A stretch of DNA of 64,000 nt from Linepithema humile (lineage: Eukaryota > Arthropoda > Insecta > Hymenoptera > Formicidae): assembly GCF_040581485.1 (NCBI RefSeq), contig NC_090135.1:6937001-7001000 (forward strand). Reading direction: 5' to 3'. Each line of letters opens with the position of its first letter. Within the stretch, counting starts at the first letter, position 1. The notes beneath the pieces are model-generated. The model was not told where the DNA came from and ran no database searches. It saw only the letters and a program-made list of their open reading frames with translations. Below are positions 35,089-49,174 of the stretch, one piece after another. The position numbers and the translations under genes were made by a program.

Positions 35089-37069
35089 AGGAGCACACAG
35101 ACGCGGAAAGCGTTGTCTTGGCTCCGGTAATGCTGTTTCACCGGTGTTATACTCGGCGTTATGCACCAACAATTTGGACTGCGTTTAATCAACTGAGCAT
35201 CGCACCCCAATTGTGCAGATGCCGGTTGCGCCGCTGCCTGGCGTCGCGTCGCTCGCAAGCACTCAAGCTAAAGCCGCTTCGGGACGGATTAAATTTTTGA
35301 GATACGCGTCAACCGCGTTGGCCCCGCCAACGGAGCAGGCATAATTGCACGCACCGACTGCCGGAATATTAATTATGCGGATGTCATGTAATCGTGTTTG
35401 TCTCGCGTCAGGACAGCGATCTCTCGCTGCGCTGTTTTTCGGCGAACGAAAAAGAAACGACAGTGAACGTTTTTTGCAGTGAAAATTTTATATTCGAATT
35501 ATTCCGTGTTTGTTCGCATTATCGGGCGTTGGAATGTAGGGAAAATACTGAATTTTTTAGGTCGGCCACCATCCTTCTTCCCTAATAGATTTATTGCGTA
35601 ATTTTTATTTTATTGGATAAAAAAATTATACACGTTCTATTACGTTTTTGTGTCACGGCGAAAAACATGATCATTCTATAAAAAATACTAGGACACAACC
35701 ACGAATTGATAATAGATTCGTAAATCGAGATGGAATTCAATTTCGCTACATATGGAATCTTTTTTTTATAACGAATTGAATCGGAGATATAAAACTCGAT
35801 GGACCATACGAGCGAAAAATATCTTGTTCGACTGTACATATATTTTCTCTCTTTTTCGTAATTTTTTTTCTATATTTAATATAAATAATACTAATTCTTT
35901 TAATTACCTCGTACATCAGTGATGCTGTATGAAAAATATTAGCGCCAATTTCTCGAAGAGAACGTCGAAGAATGTATAAAATCGAGTGCAGCATCAGCTT
36001 TAAGCTCCGAAGAACATTTTTCGCACAATTTTATTTTTCCTCTTTTAATTACCTTTTGCGCTCGTCGCTTCCATTCGACGGAAGGTTGAATATCTCCGAG
36101 AATGATCATGTTGTCAAATCTCGAATTTCTATTTTCCACGACCCGGCGAAGATGATAATGGACCGAGCGGATGAAACGGCTGCGGAGATGCACCGGGACG
36201 CAATCCGGTCTCGAGACGAGAAGCCGGAATCCTTCGATTATTTGCTCGCCCTTTTCGCACCCTCGCTTTCGTACTTCGTTACACAGCCTCCGCATTTCTT
36301 TCCCGTTCAATAACCACGCCCACGCATTCCGCCAGCTTCGAATGCCCTTACACAATCCTTACGCGCGAGGCCTGGATTTTCTTTCGTACTCGTTGCTATT
36401 AGTCGCTGTTTACACAGCCTCCTTCGTCCTTTTGTACTGTACACACAGTCTTTTCTCGCCGATCTCCACATTTTCGCTTATTCAATGATTTTTCTTCCTT
36501 CTGTCCATTTTTTCCGCACACCCTGCGAGCTTTCACTCATAGTGCTGCGGTCCACATGATGCTTAATATCACCGTTTTCAATATCAGCAGGTTCGGTTCT
36601 CTCGCGCAATTTTCAATCATTTTACGCTCCGCATGCGATTTATCCAGGTGGGATATTGTTGGCTAACATTTCCTTCTCTAATGTGATTTAAATCGAAAAT
36701 GATGTCAATGCTGAGAGAATTGAAGTTAAATATTGTTTCGCGCCGCACAATTTTTCTATTTTACATTTCGAGAGATGAATTTGACAATTTTGAAAACACA
36801 AAGATTGGCTCGGAAAGTACAAGTGCGTTTTCCATCGGTGGCGGGTTCAAAGTCCAATTATCGAGGGGAACAAGGCGATTTCTATCCACCGACGGGTACG
36901 TTAAGTTTTAAACAAAGCAACGAACTGGCCGAATGGTACGAGAAAACAATAACCGATCGCAGAAGGAAAAGTTCTCATCCATCTTTACGGCGAGGACGGT
37001 ATAATTATAGATTTTTAATCAGCCGATTGAAATGCAAATATCAGCCTGCAGCATTAGCGCGAAAGGGAA
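35089..37069. other. Non-coding mosaic DNA
   Basis: 35560-36020 is AT-rich. Frames of up to 138 codons at 35.9-36.5 kb overlap on both strands with no known domain. An ATGCAAAT octamer lies at 37032-37039. Confidence 0.65.
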
Positions 37070-37140
37070 TCGCGGAAGGGGAGGGGAAGAAAGAGAGGAC
37101 GGGAGGGAGAGAGAAGGAGAGATAGAGAGAGAGAGAGAGA
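37070..37140. repeat. Purine tract ending in (GA)n
   Basis: About 70 bases almost entirely A and G, ending in a (GA)n run at 37124-37140. It forms the K/R/E/G-rich C-terminal end of an otherwise unrecognised 130-codon frame (36733-37125). Confidence 0.9.
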
Positions 37141-39390
37141 ATGAAGGAGACTGAAGTCCGTAATGCCGGCATAAACTCTCAGCAGGGAGAGAGGAACGAA
37201 ATCAATACTTCAATATCCGCAGTAATAGCAGCCGGAGTTAACAAGGGTCTGATTGAGCCGGAGTTTGCTCTCGAGTTAGCGGTGTTTCGAGTCTCGCGAT
37301 CCAAGGAATCGGATTTATATGCCGTTGTTACCGTACAGTTTGTTCTCTTTGCGTACGTCGCGCCTCGTTCGCCGCGCCGAATTTACGATTGGCGAAAAAT
37401 ACAGGAGGCGGGCGTCGAATTTCTCACGCCGTGTTATTTAGCGCGCGCTCTCTCGCGGTCCGCCGCACGCCCGCGCGCGCCCACCAGCTTTCAGGCTAAT
37501 GCAGGGCTCTTCCGTCCCGTGTTTGCTTGCAAAACAGTATTTGCGAGCCGCCACGGATCGGCGGATCGGCGAGTTAATTTCGGTCGATAATCTCTGCCCC
37601 CGTTTCTTCCGTTCGGCGGGGGAAAAAGAGCCGACGAGAGGGACACGGCGAAGTTTCTGATTAATGGAAGGGTCTTTCGTGCTTTTTGTAGTTCGTAGCA
37701 AATAAGTGATCCATTGTTAGTAGCTCGCGAGATGGAAGTCGAACCAGGAATACAGACAAAGCAAAAGCTTATGGACCGAACGACTCGTCGGTTCATTATC
37801 GTCTTTGTGGCCCATATCCGATAAATACGAGCGAATGGCGGAACGACTCGGCAATCCTTCAACATTCAGCCGTTTGCCGTTCGGAATTACAAAAACATTT
37901 TTAATAGTTAATGGCAGCTGCTATTCCGGCTGACCGGGGCGCCGCGCGGCTCTTAAGACGCTCGCCGTTCGCGCAGCTCGCGGAGATAAATCTGCTTTCT
38001 GCGAGAATGCGAGTCGGACTATTTTCAAAGGACAGATGCCTTATTTTTACGGAGCTTCTTTGCGGGCGCAAAGAAGCTATCTTTCCGTAAAGCAACATAT
38101 ATACTTGGGATCTTCAATGGGCGTTTCTTCGTCGCGTGAAGATCGCGCGCTTTCCGAGTCATCTTTTGTCGCAGCGAGTAACTCGGTCAGCCGCTATTTT
38201 TATCGGACGGTGCAGTCAGCCGCGTCAACCGGAATTCCGGTTAATTATTCGCCGCGCCACACGTACACGTGTGCGGAGCGTAATGCGGAACGACGACGAG
38301 CCGGTCGGTTCTTTTCGTTGTTTTCGGGCGCGGACGATCCGACGTAACTATGCCCTATTCGTTGTGCGTCGCCGTAACTCTCCCTCGCCGGACAGCGGCG
38401 CTTAATCGCGCGCAAAACGCTCTCGCATGCCGGGGAATAAACGACGCGGGACCTCGGGTTTACGAGCGCCGGCAATAAAATCCGCCGTCGGGAGGTAGAA
38501 AAATCGAGCGCCGACTAAGGTCATCGTCTCCACCGCTGCCGCTTATTTGCATACCTGTTTACCGACTCGCGCAAACACACGTTGCGACACGTGACGGCTC
38601 AATTATCCCGAAATTACCCCAGATTTCGCGCGCGGGTCTCGCAGTGGCCCGTTACGACGCGAACGTGCACACGAGTTTGCGGTAACGCGACGAATTCGCG
38701 CGAGCATTTTAACAGGTGGAGTCCACAAAATACCGTAATCTGCGGAAGGATCTGTTGTTGCTTGAAGAGAGAATTGATATTTTTAGCTTTGTAGAGAAAA
38801 ATAAAGTTTTTGCAACACTAATACGGGATATGCGAGATGTTGCGTTTTGTGCCTCTCCATCTTTTGTATCGCAACTGCTTTGTGAAACGCACAAAAGAGA
38901 AATATCAGTAATACGTATGGCCGATCATTTGATCTGCACTATACCTCGTGACTGCGTAGAAAAGCAACAACAAAGAGAATGAAATTTCTTGACGAGTGCT
39001 CCGCGATGGAAATGGCGGTATCGACATCGGGAAAACCGGCCGACCTTCGCGCATTGCTCATCGTGTTCGGCCGCAAGTTGGCTCGCTTCTTCTCGAGCAC
39101 TTTCTACGCTGCTGCTCGTCCGGTTAGCCCAGTCGATACTGCAACTACGAATTGGCGCGATTCCATTTTCGCGGCTCCGGATCGCTCAAAGATAATAGAA
39201 TTGCCGGCACACTTCCGTGAGCTTAGAATCCTGCGACCCCGAAGAATTTCCTCTCGAATCCACTCTGATCGTATTAATACAAATGCGCAAGTTGGCGCGG
39301 GAGAGATCGTCGGGACGTACGGAAAAGGTGCACCAGAGGATAAACGCGCTAGAGCTTGAGGAAATTGCATTCCCCGCATCAATCTCTGTC
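37141..39390. other. Non-coding mosaic DNA; one weak exon-like frame
   Basis: A frame open from 38713 to 38982 (90 codons, no ATG at its start, TGA stop) follows a TTTTAACAG acceptor-like word and has a balanced amino-acid make-up. I recognise no domain, and such frames are expected by chance. An ATTTGCAT octamer is at 38545-38552. Other frames of up to 149 codons are unrecognised. Confidence 0.55.
38046..38091 (+). other. Compact hairpin with 11-bp perfect stem
   Basis: AGCTTCTTTGC (38053-38063) pairs with GCAAAGAAGCT (38068-38078) over a 4-base GGGC loop. Outside, TTTACGG (38046-38052) pairs with CCGTAAA (38085-38091) across a one-sided 6-base bulge. In all, 18 bp can pair in 46 nt. It is shorter than a usual animal microRNA precursor and matches none that I know. 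It could be a structured RNA element or a chance inverted repeat. Confidence 0.6.
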
Positions 39391-39394
39391 GTGA

Positions 39395-39413
39395 GGGGGG
39401 GAGCCGGGGAGGG
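39395..39413 (+). other. G-quadruplex motif (G7-N4-G4-A-G3)
   Basis: The G7 run can supply two tracts. With AGCC, G4, A and G3 this meets the four-tract rule. Confidence 0.7.
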
Positions 39414-40600
39414 AGCGAAAGAGGGAGACAGGGCGGTTGTTCGTGAAACGACAACGGCAGAGGGGGCGAAGACGGGAGCCTTTGGAATTTTTCAATATAC
39501 CTATGCCGCGGCGTGTTGCTTTCTCTTTCGCTCTCTCCCTTTTCCGTCCGCTCGTATTGTTTCACATAATTACGCGCTCGAGAAACAGTGGGAGCCGTAC
39601 GCTTCGGAATCGCGGGGAAGATTTTCGTTTTTCTAGATCGATGACTGCGCGCGATTCCGCGCGTGCCTGCCGTTCGTTCGGGAGGGACGGCGCGCGAAAT
39701 GCCGCGGTGAGCTTCGCCTTTTTTTGCGATACAGCCAATACAATCTTGTTCCCTCGCTACTTGGACGTCTGCTTTTCAATCGAATGATCATTTGTCAATT
39801 TTGGAAAAAAAAATCTAGGACCGTCGAAAGTTAGTTTGTGCGCGCCGAAGTAACGCGATGTGTCAAAGCCGCGATGCGCGGAGTGACAGCGGAATGTAAA
39901 ATCGGGACGAATACCGAATATTGGCGAGTCCGAAGTACTTCGTTAATTAACGGTCTTTGAGCGGCGGAATTACTATTGATGAGCTTTTGAATGGAAGCCT
40001 CGATACGACCGTAATCTCGACTAATATAGATCGACGAGCGCATCTCTTGTGATGTACCGGTCTATAGAATAATGATTTAATTATAATTTCAATGGCATTA
40101 GTACAATAAATATATTTATATATATATATATATATTATTATTATTATACTTGTTGGTTTTCACCGCAATATTCCATTCGGCGTTTTCGTCGCCAAAGCGG
40201 CGCGCGTTTTCTCAGGTCTCAGCGCGAAGAATGGAGAATGCAGAAATTAAAAGGGCAGCGTGAATAGGCAAACGCGACGACGGGTCACGACGGTGCCCGA
40301 AGAAACGTGCGGAACAGCTGCAATATGCCCGGGGGTTCAATATCGGCGCACATACACGCGCGCCCGAGTGCGTCACGCACGCGATATCACAATCCCGTGA
40401 GCGGTAGACGAGAGCGGCACTCGGTTGCTCTTATTGTAATATGTCGCGACGATTATTGAAGAGCGCGGGGGAGGTATTTTTCCACGGCGTGCGGTTCTCC
40501 AATCGAGAGCACTCCGGCCGAGAAGTTATTGGCTGTGTTTCTCTTCTTAACGCCGTCCAATATCAAAGTTAATATTGTCGCCAACAACTCCTTCAGCTCC
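39414..40600. other. Non-coding mosaic with (TA)9(TTA)4
   Basis: (TA)9 at 40117-40134 passes into (TTA)4 at 40135-40146 in an AT-rich patch. The remainder is mixed. Overlapping frames of up to 153 codons near 39.1-39.8 kb are unrecognised. Confidence 0.7.
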
Positions 40601-40610
40601 GCCGCCGCTG

Positions 40611-40683
<73 letters not shown>

Positions 40684-40703
40684 TGTCATCGTCGTCGTCG
40701 TCG
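40600..40703. repeat. (GCC)n-(CGT)24 compound microsatellite
   Basis: A short GCC run leads into an uninterrupted CGT/TCG array from 40612 to 40683 (24 units). One interruption (TGTCAT) follows, then more TCG units to 40703. It translates as poly-valine on one strand and poly-threonine on the other, but the surrounding frames have no protein-like sequence. The array lies outside any recognisable gene. Confidence 0.97.
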
Positions 40704-42334
40704 CACCCTTTGCGGACCGCGTGATTAGGCGAGGTCCGCTCTTGAGTTTTCCGCTTCCAAAGCTCCTGCCGCAGGAGTAAAACTTCCGCGACTTCGTGGA
40801 TGTGGAGGGGGGGGGGAGGTCAGGTGAGCTTTATCGGATATATCGGGAAATCTTCATCAGTTGCACGGGAGCTTAAGAGCCTCGTGGTTTCATGGGGTCG
40901 ACTTCGTGGCCGCTGCTGGTATTACGTGCGATATAAGTTACCGACTTTTGTGCGCCCCGCGATTTGCCCCCTCCTCCTCCCCCTCCCCCTCCGTACCGAT
41001 CTCGACGTAAAGAAGAGCGTGGATTGTGACGGAATTTTCTTCTTTCTTTCTTTCTTTCTTTTTCTTTTTTTTTTTTTTTTGCTAGTGGGCGCTTAATGAG
41101 TAACGCGTTTATCAAGAATTAATATTCCCGTGTTAATAATTCTCGGAGAATAAATATTGTCATTATGTTTTTTCTGAAAACTTCGCATTATCATTTGTCA
41201 ACTTGATGAATGGCTGTCGGCCTAAACTGACGCGAACTTCCGCGAACGAGTGACGCGTCATTATTCGTTAGCACACCGGCTCGCATTTTACGCGCGCCGC
41301 TAACGACACTTTTGTCATTTCAAACGAAACAGTCCTCGAGCAGCGAGAATACGGTCGCGCGGCTATAACGAGCGGATGTGAGCACGTAGCGAGACGTGAG
41401 GCCGCACATACCGCCGCCGCAGCGGGGCCTTATGTTACGACTTACGTTAGGTACGTGCTTACGGCTCACCATTACGATCGCGCGGCTTAAGACGCAGCTA
41501 AGACTAAGCTAAGCGCGACGGGACCGGGCACGTTTATCAACAAACAGTTCTCGCAACAGTCTGTTCCTAATAATCTCCCTAATTTATCAAGCCGCCCGCG
41601 AGACGCGGAACAACTTTCGCCCCGAGATTTCTGGCGCTACGTGTTCCGATAAGTTATGCGCGCGTGCACCGGCACTGAGCGTGCCGTCCGTAAATCACAT
41701 CGTTACGCTCCTTACATTAAGATGCAATTCGATCCGCGAGCGTCACGCTCGAGCGAGAAAAGATATGCTTGTTCCGCCGCGCTTATCTCGATCGTATTGT
41801 GGCAACTAATTAATTTCCAACTTTCGCGGAAGGTATAAATTGATATTAAGTTTTTAGCGGACGGAGAGTCCATTTTTTCTCGGAAGCAAAATTTTGAAAG
41901 CTTTCTAATAGCGGAAGTGACGCTTTATTACACGCGGCAATCCGTCCAATCGATCTTCCCCCCGGGATTTTTATCCTGGACGCGTGATATCCTCGCAGAC
42001 TCATCAGAAACTCGTGATCTTCGCCATCGTTCTTTACTTGGCGGTGCCTCGAGATAGATAACGAGAAAATGTAAAACGAAGGAGGGACTCGGGAGTCGTC
42101 CGGACCGAAAAGGGAACGGAGATGGCTGGGAAAGAGACTTTATCTAAACACGGCGAAGTGTCGCGTGATGGATCACTGCCAAGCGAGAGCGGGCTTGGTG
42201 GGCGGATTCAGCGAGGGCCACCGCGTGATCCTCCTCGGCGAAGATCACTCGAATGCACTTCGGAGAGTTATCTAGCCGTGATAGCGATAACAACTTGCCG
42301 CGAGCGCGTCTTCCCGCGCTTCTTCGTCATTCTA
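40704..42334. other. Non-coding mosaic DNA
   Basis: A C5-rich tract lies at 40967-40992. A (TTTC)n tract (about 41036-41064) runs into T16 (41065-41080). The remainder is mixed with CpG-rich patches. No gene or RNA is seen. Confidence 0.65.
40807..40816 (+). repeat. G10 run
   Basis: Ten uninterrupted G just after the CGT array. Not enough flanking G tracts for a canonical quadruplex motif. Confidence 0.95.
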
Positions 42335-42370
42335 CGCGCGCGCGCGGGCGCGCGCTCGCTCGCTCGCTCG
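42335..42370. repeat. (CG)6 followed by (CTCG)4
   Basis: Six CG units, a GGG interruption, more CG, then four CTCG units at 42355-42370. It is potential Z-DNA. Confidence 0.92.
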
Positions 42371-44252
42371 TTCGCCCGCGGAAACTTTTCGCAGTAAAAC
42401 TTGGGTGTAGTCCCTGTAGGCGCCTAGTTTCCAACGAGGATTTCTCTTACGCCGACTTTGGTAGCTCGTTACGCGGCGAAGTAATGAAACGTTTCAACTT
42501 GCTGCAAAGGATGATTCGCGCTTCCTTACGCCGCCGTACTTTCCGGGGCGTGCTACTTGCCGAAATAATTTACCGATTTATCTCTGTACGTTCGCCGAGC
42601 GCGCGATTATTCTTTCGGAGTGAGGAACTCGGTTAGAAAGAATGTGTACGCCTACTTTATTACAAATCCGGTTGGAAATTGAAAAAGTTCCCGATATAGC
42701 GGCATATATAGACAATGCGCGCTGCCGCAGCTCGCAAAGTTTAAATTGGTTACACCTTCGACTTCGGCGAGATTCATTCGACGAGTTGATAGTCTCTAAT
42801 GAAACGTGCAGGGAGATAAGCCCCGCGCGTTGCAACAATAAGACCGCGGATGAGGTCGGTCGGGGAAGAAAGTATTGTGCCGGGAAGAACAATAGATCCT
42901 AAGATTTCTGCGTAGCGCCTGGCTGTTAACGTTTGTTTGGACTCCGCTGAACGTGCAAACGGGTTCTCCCCGAAGAACGCTACGGTAAATTTCATCTCTT
43001 CGATTCGCCATAATTGGATAAAATTTCTCAACGACAGCACGATCCTTTTCCCGCTGCGTCTTTGCCGAGTTTTACATTTGCGCGAAAAAAATCACAAGCG
43101 TATGTAAACAGTATAACGGAAGAAAAATACCGAGCTTTGTGCTCACGACTCTTTCGAAAGCAATATTATTCGGCGCGCAAAAGGCCTCTCGCCCGGCTGC
43201 CTTCGATCAATTCAATCGATTGCGAGGACACACGCTCCGTCTTTGATCCTGAGACCCGATGACTTATTCATCGTACACTCCTTGCCGAGTTTATATCCTC
43301 TTTAACGGCTAAGTAAATGCACAAAGCGAAAGGAAACGGCGGAAACGACCGAGACTTGCTGCGGTGCTGCGATACAAGCGCGACTATTTTCTCTGAATTT
43401 CGAACCTCGCTCTCTTCAATATCGAGTATAAATTGCAGATAATTAAGTATAAAATAATGCAAAAGTTTTGCCAAATATATCCTTTAGGATATCGCATTAG
43501 TGTGATGTATATATTCTGGACGGCGTGAATTATTCAAACGTTTTTCTAAATTCTGTATAAATATAAAAAATTCAATGCAAAATGGTTTATTTCTCAAGTG
43601 CTTTTAAAAGTGCAAAAAGATTGCCGAGCACGTTTGGGACGTAAATGTCGGGGATTGCCACGCGCTCGGGATAGAAATATCGTTTTTTTTTTTTTTCCCC
43701 GTTGATGCAAGAAAAAAGAAAAGAAAAAAAAGAAGAAGAGCGAGTAAATTCATGTTCCGGCGATCTCGCATAAGAACGTTGCCGGACCGAGGAGCCGGGC
43801 GATTTATTTGAGACCTGCTCCGAGGATGGTGCACGAGCGAAGGGGACCGCCGCTGGACCATTTCGGACTGACGTACGAGTATTACTCCGCGGCATAATTG
43901 CGCCGTAACTCAGTCGACGCCTCCCAGCGACTGTTCTAATAACGATGATACCGCGGAACGGGCTGGCCGAGGGAATTTTTAACCGCGATGAATTTGGTTA
44001 GCGCACGACGCACGATCCTGCCAGGTCGGCCTCGCCGTCGCAGACGAGACGCGCCCTCCCCGTATCTTCCGCGCTGCTCCACCTTTTTGACGAGGAGAGA
44101 GAGAGAGAGAAAAAAAAGGTGGAAAGTTTCGGGGCAAGCGTCTTCCTTTAATGGAAAGCAGAATGGCCCAAGTTCCGATCTTCCCGCGGAAATTATTACC
44201 GCGCCAAGTTCGTGGACGCTCGCTTTGCTACACAGGATCGGGGGCGGCCGGA
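42371..44252. other. Non-coding mosaic DNA
   Basis: T14 at 43683-43696 is followed by an A/G-rich stretch to about 43745. (GA)8 (44095-44110) runs into an A8. 43400-43600 is AT-rich. Frames are short and unrecognised. Confidence 0.65.
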
Positions 44253-44267
44253 GGGGGGGGGGGAGGG
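44253..44267 (+). other. G-quadruplex motif (G11-A-G3)
   Basis: G11 (44253-44263) can supply three tracts, and G3 follows a single A. A G5 run lies just upstream at 44240-44244. Confidence 0.7.
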
Positions 44268-45240
44268 TGGTCCAGGCTAAAGGTCGACTTGGGGAAAATA
44301 ACGGCGGTAAAAAGTCGATCGCTCTCGCGGACTATGCATTTCCTCTGCTTCCGCCCTGTCCGACCTCGTGATTTATTGATGGAGGGAGGGGGAGAGAGAA
44401 TTGTGTATCGATCATTGTAATTCTCATATATCTATGAGCGTCACGAACGGAGAGCGACATTAAGTTATAACGGCCGGAATGACGCTTGATTCGCAATGTA
44501 TTTTTACGCCGCTCGGAGAAATCAAACGGTTGAAAAAAGGGGAAATTTGTTAAAAGCTATCGAGTCACGGTCGCGAAATAAATGGACCGGCAGGATCGTG
44601 GAATTTTCTTATTCCGCGCGTTTCGTCTGCCGAGCATCAGTAATTCAGGAATTTTCGGAAAACATCTGCCGATGCCATCGATCAGGTTGCGCTCGCTCGT
44701 GTAAACTGGGTCAACGGGTTTCTCCTAGTTTCACGATTTCGGTTGCGTTTCGGAGAGTTCTCCAAAGCCGTTACGCAAACAGCACGGGAGAGAAAGCTGC
44801 GAGAAAGATTCGGTCTTCGATTCGCGCAAAAACCTGGACGGAGATTTGATGGATCTTCAATTAAGAGCTTTGAGTCCACTCGCGAAAGTATATCTCGGTG
44901 AAAGGCATTAAAAAATTGCAAAACTTTACATTTTCCCTTCCTTAATCTTTCTGAACGTAACGTATGTAACACAGATATAAAGCGCAATAAGCTAAAATTA
45001 AATAAAGGAAAAAGAAAGTAACGCTAAAAGAAACGGTGATCCAAGAACGCCGCGATCCATAAAAGCCTCCTGACTTCGCGGCGATATAATCGCCATCGAC
45101 GTTCAACTTGATCCGCGACAGCCTTCGAGGTACATTAATCTCCGCGCGTGCGATAGTGAGAGAGAAGAGGGTGATAGAAAAAGGAAGCGTATCAACGTGC
45201 GAGGAATGAAACACGCGGGGGCTGATCGATAAGACGAAGT
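44268..45240. other. Non-coding mosaic DNA, nothing recognised
   Basis: Mixed sequence. Frames of 89 to 117 codons on both strands carry no domain I recognise. A GGAGGGAGGGGGAG patch lies near 44381. Confidence 0.65.
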
Positions 45241-45278
45241 AGAAGAAGAAGAAGAAGAAGAAGAAGAAGAAGAAGAAG

Positions 45279-45308
<30 letters not shown>
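45241..45308. repeat. (GAA)n microsatellite, about 23 units
   Basis: Sixty-eight bases of uninterrupted AGA/GAA repeat. It translates as poly-S, poly-L or poly-F on the minus strand in three overlapping frames, none supported as coding. Long GAA tracts are known to form triplex and sticky DNA. Confidence 0.98.
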
Positions 45309-45309
<1 letters not shown>

Positions 45310-45422
45310 GAGAGCTGCAAAGGCAGTAAGGAAAACTTTTGCTCGGCGCGGATGCAGGGCGTCGCAAAAAGAGACGTCACGTACGCGGCACCTGACTACC
45401 GCGCCAGGACGCATCCGGCGCT

Positions 45423-45425
<3 letters not shown>

Positions 45426-45457
<32 letters not shown>
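45426..45457. repeat. (GCC)n-(GTC)n compound repeat
   Basis: About four GCC units pass directly into about six GTC units. It has the same composition as the larger array at 40.6 kb. Confidence 0.92.
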
Positions 45458-45532
45458 TGTCGTTCCTCCTCCGAGGAGTCGTTTCCACCCCATCGAGATC
45501 ACGATGAAAGTACCGTCGCTAGCCGGCTAATT

Positions 45533-45567
45533 CCGAGCCTCGTTCTCCGAGCCTCGTTCTCCGAGCC
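45533..45567. repeat. 14-bp tandem repeat, 2.5 copies
   Basis: The unit CCGAGCCTCGTTCT is present twice without change (45533-45546 and 45547-45560), followed by a partial third copy. Confidence 0.95.
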
Positions 45568-48276
<2,709 letters not shown>

Positions 48277-48395
48277 TGCATACATGCATGAAGTGGCTAA
48301 GTGCTGGTCGTGTAATCATTAGCATAATGATTAGCATAATTAATGCCGTTGGGAGTTAGTTTACCGCATTATCGTCAATAATTAATGCTGACTTA
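48277..48395. promoter_or_regulatory. TAAT/ATTA-dense patch with 12-bp tandem repeat
   Basis: ATTAGCATAATG (48318-48329) is followed directly by ATTAGCATAATT (48330-48341), differing at one base. About six TAAT or ATTA cores fall within about 33 bases. Two ATGCAT words lie just upstream (about 48277-48292) and another TAATTAATG follows near 48378. TAAT is the usual homeodomain core, so this could be a cluster of homeodomain sites. That reading is inference. Confidence 0.3.
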
Positions 48396-48839
48396 TCTCC
48401 GGCGCGCGACGATAATACAGCAAGCATTATTACTTGCAGCCTTACGAGAGCATCCGGCGCGGTCCGGTGAGCGGTCGCGCGTGCGCGAGCGCGCACTCCC
48501 GATTATCCGATTTCGGAGTCGGACTTTCGCGACGGCCTCTGTAATCTCGATATAATTAAATTGTAAATGCTTACGACGGCGGGGCTGGACGAAAGCGGCC
48601 GGTGGACACGCTGGAGAATGTCGATCGCCGTCGAGTTCCCCGCGTTAACCGATCATTCGAACGTTTCTTTTGCTCTTATTCGCCTAAAGAAAGAAACAGA
48701 GATGGATTGACCTTTGCGATTGATTGTTCGACGACCGATGTCCAAACGGCGAAGCCGAAACGAACGTCTACACCGGCCGGTTGACTTTTCCGGTTAATTA
48801 ATTTACACACCGTGCCGAACTGCAGCAGCGACGCGACGT
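48396..48839. other. Non-coding mixed DNA
   Basis: CpG-rich to about 48610, then mixed. Nothing coding or repetitive is recognised before the hairpin at 48840. Confidence 0.65.
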
Positions 48840-48902
48840 GAGCGATGGCTCCTATCGTAGGGGGGAGGGAGGGGGGCGGGGGACGATAGGAGCCCCGTGC
48901 TC
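48840..48902 (+). other. 12-bp hairpin with a G-quadruplex motif as its loop
   Basis: GGCTCCTATCGT (48847-48858) is perfectly complementary to ACGATAGGAGCC (48883-48894). The 24-base loop (48859-48882) is A followed by G6-A-G3-A-G6-C-G5, a canonical quadruplex motif with three single-base loops. A further GAGC/GCTC pair (48840-48843 and 48899-48902) extends the stem across a 3/4-base internal loop. The stem would hold the quadruplex ends together, and on the other strand the same layout presents an i-motif-capable C-rich loop. Whether it is transcribed is unknown. Confidence 0.7.
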
Positions 48903-49002
48903 CAGATGCTAATTGTTTGCCCACTTCGATTAATTAACCGGCCGTCTATCAATGAATAACTGTCGCCGATTGTAAAGTGTAATTAATTGGCCGCATGACG
49001 TA

Positions 49003-49036
<34 letters not shown>
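49003..49036. repeat. (GCC)11 microsatellite
   Basis: Eleven perfect GCC units, about 100 bp downstream of the quadruplex hairpin. Confidence 0.97.
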
Positions 49037-49067
49037 ACCTGTTCGTAATTTCGTGGAATTGTCGGCT

Positions 49068-49174
49068 TTGCCCTCTCCCTCATTTTCTCTCTTGTCCACC
49101 CTCACACTCTCTCTCCAATCTCCAACATACACACTCTCGCACTCTCTCTGTCTCTTTTTCTCTGTCTCTGTCTA
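49068..49174. repeat. Imperfect (CT)n / pyrimidine-rich tract
   Basis: About 100 bases rich in CTCT and CACT units with scattered A and G residues. Confidence 0.85.

Noticed and set aside
40453..40780. Poly-threonine and poly-valine frames
   Set aside because: They are translations of the (CGT)n array in opposite directions. The flanking residues have no protein-like sequence.
44942..45414. Poly-serine, poly-leucine and poly-phenylalanine frames
   Set aside because: Three frames through the (GAA)n array on the minus strand, so microsatellite artefacts.
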